This document shows, one piece after another, positions 21,870-33,587 of a stretch of 64,000 nt of DNA. Source of the stretch: Telmatactis stephensoni (Eukaryota; Cnidaria; Anthozoa; Actiniaria; Isophelliidae); the NCBI GenBank assembly GCA_029948255.1, contig JALIZF010001808.1, positions 372,001 through 436,000 of the forward strand. The letters run 5' to 3'. Numbering within the stretch: the stretch's first letter is position 1; each line of letters begins with the position of its first letter. Both the position numbers and the translations under genes were made by a program. The notes below the pieces were generated by a model. It was not told where the DNA came from. It was given only the letters and a program-made list of their open reading frames with translations, and ran no database searches.

Positions 21870-22717
21870 TAATTACTGACTTACGCCTTCAAAGAGTTCA
21901 GGACATTTATTTACTCAAATAATAAAACCCTTTATACGCAGGATATGCATATGTGATACAAATATTATATTTTCAGTTCTCTGTTGTGTTTTTTTTTTTC
22001 GCACTTAAAACATTGCGACATTATCATAATCTTGTCCTCTGCCACCTGCATTACGAGAGGAGCTAGGGAGGGGAGGGTAACGAGTGCAATTACTTTCACT
22101 ATAGAAATCAGCCATCTACCATACCCTGCTTCTTTCATGCTGCATGTATTTTGCCTATCCATAATTCGATAAAATCAGCTCGCGTATTTAATTTCCTTTT
22201 GAAGTTTTTCCTTAGGACGTTCGCGGGCAAATAATCCAACTATGGGATATTCTTAAAAATCGATATAAAAGTACTCTATAATATGCAGATTTAAAAGAGC
22301 GTGTGTGGTCATCGTATTCGTTTCTGAGTTATAAGCTCAACAAAAATGCCGATATATCGAAGTACCGATGTACACCCAGGCTCTGTTGTTCGAAAGACGA
22401 TTAGAGTTAACCCAGGATTGAATCCATTCATTTTAATCCAGGATTAATTGCTAATCAGGATTAGCGTTAATCGCCCTTTGAACAACTGAGCCAAGTAACC
22501 CTTTCAAACAACAACAACAACAACAACAAAAATCATATAAATATCATTAGGCATTAAAAACTACGTACGCCAATTAAAAGAAATCAATATTTTTAACAGC
22601 TATTTTGTTCCGTGCGTTGCTATGCAAAGTCGTGCGGCGTGCGATACCATGTAGGGGGTAATTTTTACAAAAAACTGTTAATTAAAAATTCAACGATCGG
22701 ATTTTCTTTAAAAGCCA

Positions 22718-22919
22718 AAATCGTTGCATCGCGACGGTATTTTTCCAACTTCGGTTAGAATTTTTTCTGATCCTTCAATCCTAGTGGGTGGAGCCTATTT
22801 CAAACCAGCCAATCGGCTTGAACTAATTCACAAAAGGTCCGCCCCAAGGATGATGAACGGATCAGAAAAGACCTATAACCGAAGTTGGAGAAACTACAGA
22901 TCACGATACAACGATTTTT
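22718..22919. mobile_element. About 200-bp foldback repeat
   Basis: AAAATCGTTGCATCG at the left matches the reverse complement of the right end, and TCCAACTTCGGTTA pairs with TAACCGAAGTTGGA further in. TCTGATCC and GGATCAGA continue the pairing. The open frame across it is a chance product. Confidence 0.7.
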
Positions 22920-23483
22920 GCTGTAAGTTAAAAATATGTTTTAGACTTTTACAATACCTCCATTTTATAAGCCCCCCCCAAAATTTAGGGGTCACCGTAT
23001 TGGTTTTGAGATTCTGCAACTTTGCTGCCATCTTGAATACCGAGAGGGGACTGGGTCACGTGGAATATTTTTTCCTCGTTTTCTGCGCTTTTTCGACCTA
23101 AACGATTTATTTTTTTTCTACTTCAAAAATCGTGACAAAAATGATCGGAAAAAATTATGATATGGCGACCATCTTGGATTTACTTGGGTAGTTGGTGTGT
23201 GCGTGAACAATACCCGCGAACGTCCTTAAAGTGCATGCAGAGAAAAATTCGATCCGTCGAAGGATTCGACGATCAAAACTTTAAAGAACTCTCCATACCA
23301 AATTTCCAAGCTAGTTGCTACTTAAGAGTAAAACGTCTTCAATCTGGAATAGAAGAAACTCAGACTTCATCAGAAGAGCTGATGGTGTCTTGATAACCGA
23401 CAACTATTTCAACTGAACGGTTTCATTACCTTCATAGTGCATGACAACAAATATCTGCAGAAAGCAAGTATATTGACTAACTC

Positions 23484-26400
23484 TCAGTCTGATTCCTCCC
23501 TACTGTTCACATTGTTTTCTAACAACTCTTTGTCCTCTGCCACCTCTTTGTTCTCTACCACCTCTTTGTCCTCTGTCACCTCTTTGTCCTCTGCCACCTC
23601 TTTGTCCTTTGCCACCTCTTTGTCCTCTGCCACCTCTTTGTCCTCTGCCACCTCTTTGTCCTCTGCCACCTCTTTGTTCTCTGCCACCTCTTCTTGATGA
23701 TTCTCATTCGCCTCAGAAGTTTCAGAATGTGATGGTGACGCCGCCGATAAAGATGACATCGAGGATGATGAAGTAGACGTACTCGCTGGAGCAGTGTGTT
23801 GTTTGGGTAATTTGACTTTGGGGCGAGGAGACTTGCTTGGATCGTTTTGACGAACTACACATACAGGTAAATGGGAATTGTGGACCACGTAATCACTGAC
23901 GCTACCCAGGATCCGACGCATTTTGCTGAGACCACGTGATCCAAGAACTATCAAGGAAGCTTCATTTTCTTTGGCTATTTTACAAATAGATGGCCCGGGG
24001 GTATATCGTTCGTCTTGCACGGCGCTGAGAGTTTCAATCTGGAATGATATAAGGAGATACTGATACATAGTTGGCACAAAAATGATGAGAAAACTTAGCT
24101 CTGTTCTACCTCTTTAATCTTCCCTTTTGCTTTTAAACGAGGCTCTGTTTCGCTCCATTTGCGCGAGTTTTAATGACACCTTTGTCGCCAAGATGGAAAG
24201 TAAGGATGTGAGAAATTGAATTAATTAATGACGACGGGAGACAAACCAAACGTAGATAGTTGCGCAGTAACAAATTAAACCGCGTGATATGATACTTTAC
24301 TAGTATATCAGCCACGTACATCATGATGTTGTCAAAAACTCACATTTCGTTCTTCACATCTAAGTTGATAGTTTGCCAACATGTTTCTACTGTCGTTTCG
24401 AATGCATTCAATCTTTTTCTTCCATTCTGCGAATGGTTCTTCGGCATCTGCATAACAGGTTAAACAAAACAGAAAAGATGTTAATTATTTTTCATTACAC
24501 CAGCGTCCACGTGCATAAAAATGGATAGTGTATCGCACACTCTGGATTTCTGTCATGGAAAGAAAAAGGTTCTAAATATAGTCTATTCTAGACAGTTAAG
24601 ATCCAGACAATAACATATAGTTTTCGGTCGCGAATCTACATGGATTCACGCACAATTACCATTCAGGTAACACACTACAAATTCGTCTTCCATACTCCCA
24701 CTTATTGTCTACTGCATGGTCTGAGTCCGTAAAGGCCGATTGGCAGGAACCGGTCTTTGGTAATTCCTTGCAAGTTTCCAGATCACTGACTTACATGGAA
24801 AAGGCGTTGGTGGCTTGGGTGGCAGTTCCAGAGAATGAGCTAGAATAAGAACATCGCCTTGGTGGTGCACATTTGCACAGTACCCTGTATTGACAAAATA
24901 CATTGAAAAATTACACTAATGTCTTACTGTCCAGTAAACGTTATTAAAAGAGAGATTACTAACCTCACATAATGGCTAGCAATCACATGGGCACTAGTTG
25001 ATGTTTTTGACGAATTTTCGAATTTCACCTTAACCGCACATTGAAATCAAGATCGACCAAAGATGTGACCGCACTTCTGCGCGTAAAAGATCTCAATTAA
25101 AACTGGAGTTGTTGCGGGCGAAAAATACTGACAAACACCTGACTATATCTCCTCTAATATAATTTAATAATTGCCAATCTCTGGTCAAACTGGTGCGCAA
25201 ATCGATTTCAACTTTCGCATAACTGATAACAAGAGTTTAATGCTATTTGCAATTGATGCACTCTGCTTCGGAGAAACTGAACTGTTCGATTCCAATGCAG
25301 GTTACATTTTCTTGGAGAACGCAGACATTAAATATTTCTGATCCATAGTTTTGTTTGTTTATTTAAATGAGAGATGCGTGGTGATACGAGCGCCACAAAA
25401 GGAGCGATGAATTAATACCCCATAGAGAGATGTACTAGAGAAGATGGATTGATGGCCTTACAAAGACTGCATCATAATGAATGCTCGACCATTGTTTTGG
25501 CGTTTTGTCTTATCACGCAATTATAGAAATTGTGAAAATTTTCATAAATTGCAGTCAACTAAAAGCAAGACCCGTGAAATCAGAAAAATAACGATAGCGC
25601 GACCACCTGACATTCTAATGACAAACTTTCTTTGATAAAAAGTTTGCGATAAGAGCTGCTTGCCTGCAGCTCCTTAGTAATGATGCAATTACCAAGTACT
25701 GCATGGCGTCTGGGCGATGTTTCGAAAAAATTACTAAAAATGCCCTAGTAATGATATTTTATTCTGTATATCCTTAATAATATTTCAAGCTTGAATTATG
25801 GATACAAAACTCTTGACGGAATTTAAAGCAGTTTACTAAAAATCAAGACAAAATTATTTGTATGACATCTGCCTTGTTTTCAAAGTGACGAAAATATGGC
25901 GGTCAACCGCCAGTTTGCAGAGAAATTTGTGCTTCGAAGTAACGAATAGCAAAATAAACACGGAAAGCATTTTCGTATTAGTCGCAATACAAGAAGTAAA
26001 ACTTATGCTTTTCGATTACTTAATTATGACCGAGGGGAAAAATAAATATTGTTTTTGTTTTGTTGTATTCTTCACTGTCGTTCGGAAACAACGTCTCTCT
26101 TCTAAATCCGGTCAGTATCTTTCAAAGAAGAGAACTATTGACTTTTAAAGGAAGCATGTATTTATTGGAAATAATTGTCCATAGGAAAAAAGCGTCATTT
26201 AAGGAAAGATATATTTGTACTTCAGTAGTATTTCTATTTGAATGCTACACAAATCTGACACGAGAGTCTTCAGGTATATTGGTACTATATTTTGGTATTA
26301 TATTTAAAAAAAAAACCCAAAACCCAGCGAAACTGGTATGATTTTTCGAACTGAACTACATTGATTGTTCATATGATAAGCGCACAAAGTCAGATAGAAT

Positions 26401-27027
26401 GAAAATAGGTGAAATTCTAGAATTTTAAAAACTTATTCCTTTTTTCTCTACTTCTGCAGTGACCATAATTAGCTTTAATCTGCCTACTTAAAACAGGAAT
26501 CAACTCAATGACATTTCATTGTCTGGTGGGAAATACAATTCAAAACAACAAAACCCAACGACGTCTTTCTTATTTCGAGATGTTTTCCTGTAATAAAGCT
26601 TACCGCAATGATGAAAACAAAAACGACGCTTTGATTGAAATAATGTCATTTTTACAGTTTGATTTGGAAATCAATTTTTCCATAACGTCAATGCTTCACG
26701 TATTCAATTATTTAAAACGTCAGTTCAAAGATAAACTTGAAATGCATCGCAAGTTTTAACTCAATTTCATCAAAAAATGTCAAACAGCCAAGCACTTGGA
26801 ATCAATTTAAATGAGTAGAAAAATGGAATTTAAGAAATAGTATTTTAACTTTTTTTGGCGAGAAAACATATTTCACATCTGAATGACAGCGCAGTAATGA
26901 GAAATAAATTCCTTTAAAGAGTATTTATGACGCTTGAAGAACGCAACAGATCAGATGACTTACATTCAAAGGCATTTTCACTGTGAGGGCTTCCATCAAT
27001 AGCAATCAAGATTCTGCGCTCCGACAT
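23484..27027 (-). CDS. Universal stress protein with acidic repeat tail, array member 4 (USP4)
   Basis: 270 aa in four exons: 26964-27027, 24795-24884, 24344-24447 and 23484-24038; phases 1, 1, 0; 813 nt in frame. The ATG at 27027 gives MSERRILIAIDGSPHS. The USP domain ends near residue 149 and is followed by about 120 residues: a Ser/Thr/Pro-rich linker, then about ten copies of a six-residue unit (EVAEDK and variants), then a short acidic end. The nucleotide loop is altered: G119SRG122 is followed by eight residues, not nine, before G131S. The sequence LSKMRRIL lacks one residue that all seven paralogues have. Pro also replaces the usual Gly-Glu in the PGPSICKIA segment. Binding of ATP may therefore be weakened. 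The tail resembles a flexible charged linker; no function can be assigned. Confidence 0.92.
23523..23697. repeat. 18-bp coding minisatellite
   Basis: About ten copies of CTCTTTGTCCTCTGCCAC with few changes, encoding the six-residue tail repeat of USP4 on the minus strand. Copy number is likely to vary between individuals. Confidence 0.92.
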
Positions 27028-27997
27028 AGTGTAGAACTAGACACTTTCTTCGGGTGAAAAACGTGACGGCCTTTCAAGATATAAATCTACGCACGAAACG
27101 AGCATTTGCTCAAAGTGGAATAAAAATTCAAATTGACTTGACCACACCCTGGTCGATAAGGGACTGGGGATAGCAACGTCAAGTCAATAAATGCAAGGGA
27201 AGGGAGGCAAAGGAATGCCGCTAAAGATTAATTGATTTAAAATTGCTCACCAGTTGTAAGGAAGGAAACAGGTTTTCCCGACACATTCAAAATCAGTGGC
27301 TGATGCGTTATTTCGGATATATGTGAAAAAGACATCTTTTGTTATGGTTAGACATCACGTCCACAGTAAATACGAGTTCATTCTTTTCTCCAAGAAAACT
27401 CGCCATATCTGTGTGGATAGTCGAGAAAGGAGATATTAGTGTGAGCGTAGTCTCATATCTACCATCAAAAAAATCCATACTCAGCGACTCTCTCTCCTGC
27501 ATCGTTACTAAATAGTATTCATAAAATTCAGCTTCCATAACGAGTGCAATGGAATTGTACGAAACGCAGGTCGAAACGTCACCGTGTACTAGTTACGAGT
27601 CGGTATTAAAGTCGTACGTAACAAGCATTTCAATTATAAACTAAGATAACTTTCAAAATAAACGTGACAAACTGAAATAAGAAGACATTGCATACTACAA
27701 TCTATATTGGCTTTTAAAGAGGCTAAAATGGTATTAAACCCTCGCCGAGAAAGCATATCACATTTTGGACTTACGCGTCTAAGTTACACATGTTTGTGAG
27801 AAGGTATAAGTCCCTGAAAGTAAGATTAGAGCAGCTAATCCAGGATTAAATCTCAAAAAATACTAATTGTGAGTGAATGCTTTTTTAATCCATTGAAAGA
27901 GTTCTTAGTTATATAAATGGTGCTTCGAGCCTTAGCCTCTTCAAAAAAACTACAACAAAACCACAAAACATAAAACCATCCTGATTTGACAGGGATT
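27028..27997. other. USP4 upstream region, no gene seen
   Basis: Presumed promoter of USP4 and unassigned sequence. A minus-strand open frame at 27308-27538 shows no recognised motif and is not called. TAATCCAGGATTAA near 27837-27848 is shared with 22435-22446. Confidence 0.5.
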
Positions 27998-28560
27998 AAG
28001 GATGAATGAATGAATGAATGAAAGAATGAATGAATGGATGGATGAATGGATGAATGAATGAATGGATGAATGAAAACTTTATTTAAGGAGGAGACCTCAT
28101 CACGCTAAGGTGGTTTTCATGAGGGACCTCCAAAATAAATACATAATTATTATAAAGTATAAAAATGAGACTAAAAAATATGATTAAATTAAAACGATCC
28201 TAAAATTTAAAAAAAAATTCAAAATGTACAAAAACACTATAGAAGGATATAAAAGACAAGTCATTAATGTCAAATACTAGAGAAATAATTTTTTCTTAAA
28301 TATTGCATAAGACGCAAGAAAACTTAGATAGTTTGACTGGGTAAAAGATTCCATTCTTTTAAAAACATATAACTAGATCTTATCCCAGTTAGTTTTTGCA
28401 AAAGGCAAAACAATGTCAGATTTATTCCTGGTATTATACCTATTGATATCTTCCCCTTTAAGGAGTTTTTCAGGAATCGATTTGAAAAAATCCTCGAAGA
28501 ATTTTTGTGATTAATTCATTGTTGACGGCATTTATTCATTAAGAAATCTGGTCAACCTGT
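27998..28560 (-). mobile_element. LINE 3' remnant
   Basis: On the minus strand, about 28380-28530 reads INRYNTRNKSDIVLPFAKTN and then a stop. This matches the conserved segment that follows the reverse transcriptase in CR1/L2-type LINE ORF2 proteins (NTR...LP.....). Downstream come non-coding sequence and a (TTCA)n-like end (GAATGAATGAAT on the plus strand at 27998-28075). The frame is broken after the segment and everything upstream is missing, so this is a dead 5'-truncated copy. Confidence 0.7.
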
Positions 28561-29024
28561 CTTCGTTATTTCTATTTATAACATAGCTACAATAAAGCGC
28601 GCGCTCTGATTGGCTAATTTACCGTGGACCATTTCACGATGGACGCACGCTCACGTCAGATTTTCTCTTTTCTCGAAAAAATGTTATAGTTTTTTCATTG
28701 CTTTAGACGGCAAAAGCTCCCAAAAACTCAAAAACAAACCTTGAAAAACCTACATTCAAGTAACCAATGCCATGACAGTAAGTTGTTAACCTCAGGTGAT
28801 TTTTCGCGGAGCAGCTAAGGGACCGATCGTTTATTACGTCGCAGGGGGGGGCGGTGTTTTTTCCAATATTTTTGTGTTGGGAAAGTGTACCCCCCAAAAA
28901 AATTTACATTTCAAAAACATACCCCCCTCTAAAAATTGATTTTTCAAAAATGTACCCCCTCCCGTCTTTCCTACAAACACATGACCTTAATTTTTAGAGG
29001 TACTTTTCAGCATATACTATTCTA

Positions 29025-29259
29025 AAGGCGATGTTACACGAAACGATTTTTAACGACGATTTTCAGCGCAACGGCGTTGCGTTAAAAATCTTTCTTGTGT
29101 GACAAGACACTTGGAACGATTTTCCTTGCAATTTTCGCTTCGCCAACGCTTTGCGAGTTTTTGAATCCAAGTCAGAAACTTGCAATGTAAAATATTGCAA
29201 GTTGTTGCAACGTTGCGCGGAAAATCGTCGTTAAAAATCGTCTCGTGTAACACCGCCTT
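29025..29259. mobile_element. 235-bp MITE nested in the Harbinger-like element
   Basis: The left end (AAGGCGATGTTACACGA, then ACGATTTTTAACGACGATTT) and the right end (AAATCGTCGTTAAAAATCGT, then TCGTGTAACACCGCCTT) are inverted copies over about 40 bp with few mismatches. The interior is AT-rich without coding content. Confidence 0.8.
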
Positions 29260-29581
29260 AACTTTTCTATGATCAAAATATGTTTATGTTTATGTTTATG
29301 TTTATTTCGCTTCGCCTAATAACAAACAAGAAACAGACAAACAACAAAATACAATATAGGCAGGGACAAATTTTTAATTGCACTTAGTTGCAATATCATT
29401 AATATCGTCCTATACACATGTGCAAATATCAACGCAAAGTTTTTTTGCACTGTTCACAGTAAATTTATGTGAATGAATAAAACACACACATATACTATTT
29501 TTAATTTTTTAATTTTTTAACTAGGACTAGTGAGCAGCACAGAGGAGAACTCGTGTAGTTGTAATCTTTCTTTTTAATTCC

Positions 29582-29614
29582 GACATGTTTCATCTCTAAC
29601 GGAGACTTCTTCAG
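29582..29614 (-). ncRNA. Hammerhead-ribozyme-like core (candidate)
   Basis: On the minus strand: CTGAAGA, then a short stem (GTCTC, loop, GAGAT), then GAAAC and ATGTC. This matches the order of the hammerhead core (CUGANGA, stem II, GAAA). Hammerheads occur in Penelope-like elements and retrozymes of animals. Stems I and III are not obvious, so this is only a candidate, most likely part of a dispersed repeat. Confidence 0.3.
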
Positions 29615-29750
29615 GGAATGAATATAACAACTATACGACTAGCTATATACACACGCTAAATTTTTGAACGTGCCTAACGTTAAACTTCCCATGGAAGAAA
29701 CTAAGTAACTTTTACATGCTGGTTCCAGACGTACACAAAACGCCGTGACT

Positions 29751-29847
29751 ATATGTCATGGTGTAATGCTAATAGAAATTTGGGGTCCATGCGAATAGCG
29801 GTAATCGCATGGACTCCAAATTTCTATTACATTACACCATAACATAT
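29751..29847. repeat. 97-bp hairpin
   Basis: Arms of about 43 bp (29751-29794 and 29805-29847) are reverse complements apart from three substitutions and one extra base, with a 10-base loop. Inside the Harbinger-like element. Confidence 0.85.
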
Positions 29848-30012
29848 CAGGTTGCTATGTCAAATCTTTTTTCGGTAAAAATCAAAACGTATCCCCCCAA
29901 AGTCTTCAATGTTTGGAAAATGTACCCCCCTCTTTTGAGAGCTTTTCAAAAATGTACCCCCCCATAAAAAACACCGCCCCCCCCTGCGACGTAATAAACG
30001 ATCGGTCCCTAA

Positions 30013-31167
30013 AATTAAAAGTCTTTTGTACATCAAGCTATTTTCGATAGAGTCGGAAATTTTGAATAAATGCTTTCGGAAAACACCTTGGAAGGGATAC
30101 AAAAAAGCTAGTGTTTGGTCGGTGTAAACGTCTAAAAGCAGCCAGAATAAATTTTATGTACTTCTAGAGAAATATAAATAGATAAAAACAAACAAACAAA
30201 CTAAATAGTGATCACTATGATATAAACACATTGAACTTTTATAGCAAGACTTGTCATTAAGCTCTTTAGTAGAAAATGTGAAGTTGTAAGCTTCACAAAA
30301 ACTATTCAAAATCTTACAGCATGAGCTTAATTGTGAAACAAAAAACACAGTTTTTTCTTTTTTCATTGATTGTCTTTTATTGACAAATACTTTGGTATGC
30401 TGAAGGAGAAGATAAATCTAGAAAAGCATAAGCTTAACAAAATCTCACAAGTTCGATCAAAATTGGAATGAGAAGCTAAGCTTACATCAAAAATATCAGA
30501 TATAGAAAATTACAGTAAATCTACCTTCAAAGGATTCCTCCATTCTACTCAAGAATGCTTGAATATTTGACCACTGAACAATATTCTTCCACAAGCTAAT
30601 GATGTCGATCCAATATTTGTAAGCTTCGACAAAATACTTGTTGCTCTACTCGGTTTTCTTCCACTCGTGGAATTTCAGAAACTAAAGTGACAGGAAGCAC
30701 GACAAACCATCGAAAGTTGACGACAAAAATTCTCCAAAAGCCTGTGTAGTTTTTCTCTAGATGTTGTCTTTCCATTCTTCTAACTTCTGGTTTAACAAAA
30801 TAGTTTTTCTAATAGTTCAGGACCAGTTTCTAGTTTTGAACAAATGACAACACGGCTCACAACACTGATCCGACGGGAGTATTCTGAATCGAAGTAATTA
30901 CGTCTTTTTCATCGATATTGTGAAGCCTTGAAAGATCGAGTCCAAGTACACACCTTTGTAATACTATTTCCATGAGGTTTAAATGATATTTTTTGGTATA
31001 TTTTAGATTATAAACTCGCTAGTGAACGAACTCAAGGCAGTTGTTGTCGCCGCCACAATTTACAAAGCCGGCACTTTGTTTTCGCGCGCTTTGTCAATCG
31101 TGGAGTGTGGTGAGAATTTTGTATTTGATCAACAAATTCGCGTTTTCATATTGTGGCTATGTTATAA
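30013..31167. other. Intergenic, possible decayed coding fragment
   Basis: Mostly unassigned. On the minus strand around 30540-30890 there are short stretches of protein-like sequence in changing frames with stops between (for example LWKNIVQWSNIQAFLSRMEE). This could be a decayed gene or chance. No family is recognised. Confidence 0.3.
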
Positions 31168-31357
31168 AAGAAATGGTTCACGCTTAGCGTGCGTCCATCG
31201 TGAAATGGATGCACTTGGGAGGTTGCCTAAGCACTCAAGAAGCTAGAGTCGCACTCGGCTAACGCCTCGTGCGACTCTTACGCTTCTTTCGTGCTTAGCA
31301 ACCTCCCGCGTGCATCCATTTCACGATGGACGCACGCTAAGCGTGAACCATTTCTTT
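31168..31357. repeat. 190-bp near-perfect hairpin
   Basis: The two halves are reverse complements almost to the centre; the outer 48 bp contain no mismatch (AAAGAAATGGTTCACGCTTA and on). The segment CATTTCACGATGGACGCACG also occurs alone near 28634-28653, so the unit belongs to a dispersed family. Confidence 0.9.
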
Positions 31358-31489
31358 AATAGTTCCCCACCCCTGTGCTCTAAAGAAATCTGGTCAAACC
31401 AGTTGTTCAGTTCCGGTATTTTGATCAAACACTCTAAGTGTGCTAAAAAAATTAAAGAAATAGTATCGAGGGGGACATAAGGGTTTGCG

Positions 31490-31640
31490 GTGATGCGGTT
31501 TTGCGTTATTTTTGATGCGGTTTTGCGGTTATTTGTTATTTTAACCTGCGGTTTTGCGGTTTTTTGACTTCAGATTTTGTGGTTTTGGGAATTTTGACGA
31601 TTTTTATTACGTTTTTTTCTCAACTTTGTTTGCGGTTTTG
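31490..31640. repeat. TGCGGTTTTGCGG simple repeat
   Basis: Irregular reiteration of GCGGTTTTGCGGTT and TGATGCGGTTTTGCG words, decaying to the right. Confidence 0.75.
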
Positions 31641-32389
31641 CAGCTATAATAAATAAAAATAAATGTTTATTTAAGTGTCCAAGTCTTCTAGTGCTTGCGC
31701 ACTAATTGGAGGACACTGTACTCTTTACACACTACCTCTACATTAAGTACTTGAGATGCAAACCAACCAGCATTGAAAACACTGCAAGTAAGCCCTGTAG
31801 AATGTGCTGGGTCGCCCAAGACTTCTTGGGGAACCACTGTACAGACTGCTTGCTTTGTCTCAATTTAAACTTTGCCTAAATTTCATTCAGCCACATTTGA
31901 AAGACTGCAAATATACCTGAGTGCAAGCAATAAATCAAATATGAAACAGTACTAGATAGTGCAAAACAGCACTAATCAAATAAGGGAAAATACACAATTT
32001 TGTAGTACATGTTTATAGTGTTTGCATTACATGGTTTTTCCACATAGAGCAGTTTTTGAATGAGTGTGAAACAGACCACACAGTGCTGTGATGTCTATCA
32101 AACATTCCTGCAGTAATGATGCTGTGCTGCAACTGCCATTTTCACAGTCATACGAATACTGCTTTATGTTTATTGAACCTGGAAATGGCTTAAGTGGAAC
32201 AAAACACAAGATATTTTAATAAGTATGTTTTTAATCTTCATAAGATTTTGAATCCCAGCATAAAAAATGAAAAAAGTGGAAAAGGTATAAAGACAAGTTA
32301 CTGAGTAACGTAGGAGTTTTAGTTGTCAATGCTAACATAATATTACTAGGTGTTATAAATGATTTTAATTTCATTAATATTAAAGCATT

Positions 32390-33548
32390 TTATTCTGCTT
32401 TTTCTTGCTCTTGAGAGGGACTGGCTGGTGGAGGAATCACTGCTACTGGGATATGAGCATGGTGAACACAATAGTCGCTGACACTTCCTAAAAATGTACG
32501 GCGAACTGTGCCAAGACCACGAGAGCCCATGATTATCATATCAGCCTGCTCATCCTGAGCAAATTTACAAATTACTTCTCCTGCTTTCCCACTTTCTTTG
32601 AACAACTTGAATTTATACTGAAATAAATAAATAAATAAATAATAAATAAATAAAATATATGAATGAATGAGTGAATGAATGAATGAATAAATGAACAAAA
32701 CAAATAAATATATGAAAATAAAAATCTTCAAAGAAATCTGTTGTACTGAATTACAAAGCCTATAGATGACTTTCAAAAATGGTGGGCTCATTGTTCATGA
32801 GAATGAGGCCAGAAAGGCCTCCAAAATCATCATGGCATAAGTATATCCTGTAAAATGCACAGAAAATAAGTATTTCAAAAGGAAGGGGAACACATCTTTG
32901 ATAGCAGTAGAAGTGTCGCAATGCTTATTTTCTGGCAACAAGGCCTTTGTGGCCTTGCTCTCATGTACTAGGCTGCCATTTTTGAAAGTGGTCTACTACT
33001 GAGTTACAAAATAGCCCTCCTCCCCTCCCCTGATGTATCAAGTTACAAATCACCCCTCCCCTACATATATACACAAATCACCCCTCCCCTGACTTACAAA
33101 TGACCCCTTCCTCCCAGTGCAATGCATGATGTCATTCATAAGTAACGGGTAAAGGGTAGTGCAAGAATATAATGATTATTTTGCAGAAATGAAAATTCTT
33201 GACACCTCAAATCTCTTCCTTACATGTTTTCCTTGGCATAGTCTTCCTACATGCTCTAATCTTTCCTTGGCTTCCCCATCTGCAGACTTCACAAGTTCAT
33301 CCCATTCCTTGTAGTAAGCATAGCCATCTAATAATGAATACAGAGATAATTAGTTGTAATATACCATACCAACTAGCCCATTCAGTAATAAATTAACACT
33401 GTATGGTTTTGATAAGGGCAGCCACCAAGTGAAATGCACAACTGTGAACACGAGTTTCACTGGGTGTTTTCAAATGTTAGTTCAATATCTCGCACTTTAT
33501 ACTCTTCTTATACTAGAGTAAGTATGTATCTTACACAGCTAGAAGAGC

Positions 33549-33587
<39 letters not shown>

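Larger units (their letters stand above)
28819..30009. mobile_element. 1.2-kb element with G-rich inverted ends and TAA duplication
   Basis: GGGACCGATCGTTTATTACG at the left is the exact reverse complement of the right end, and the match runs on through a poly-G tract, GCGGTGTTTTTT and several TGTACCCCC words. TAA flanks both ends (28816-28818 and 30010-30012). A 3-bp TWA duplication is typical of PIF/Harbinger. Its interior contains other repeats (29025-29259, 29582-29614, 29751-29847) and no transposase frame. Confidence 0.75.

Noticed and set aside
23437..23697. Ser/Thr/Leu repeat protein on the plus strand
   Set aside because: Antisense reading of the USP4 18-bp minisatellite.
27308..27538. 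76-residue minus-strand frame upstream of USP4
   Set aside because: No recognised motif and no splice link to the USP4 exons; more likely promoter or leader sequence.
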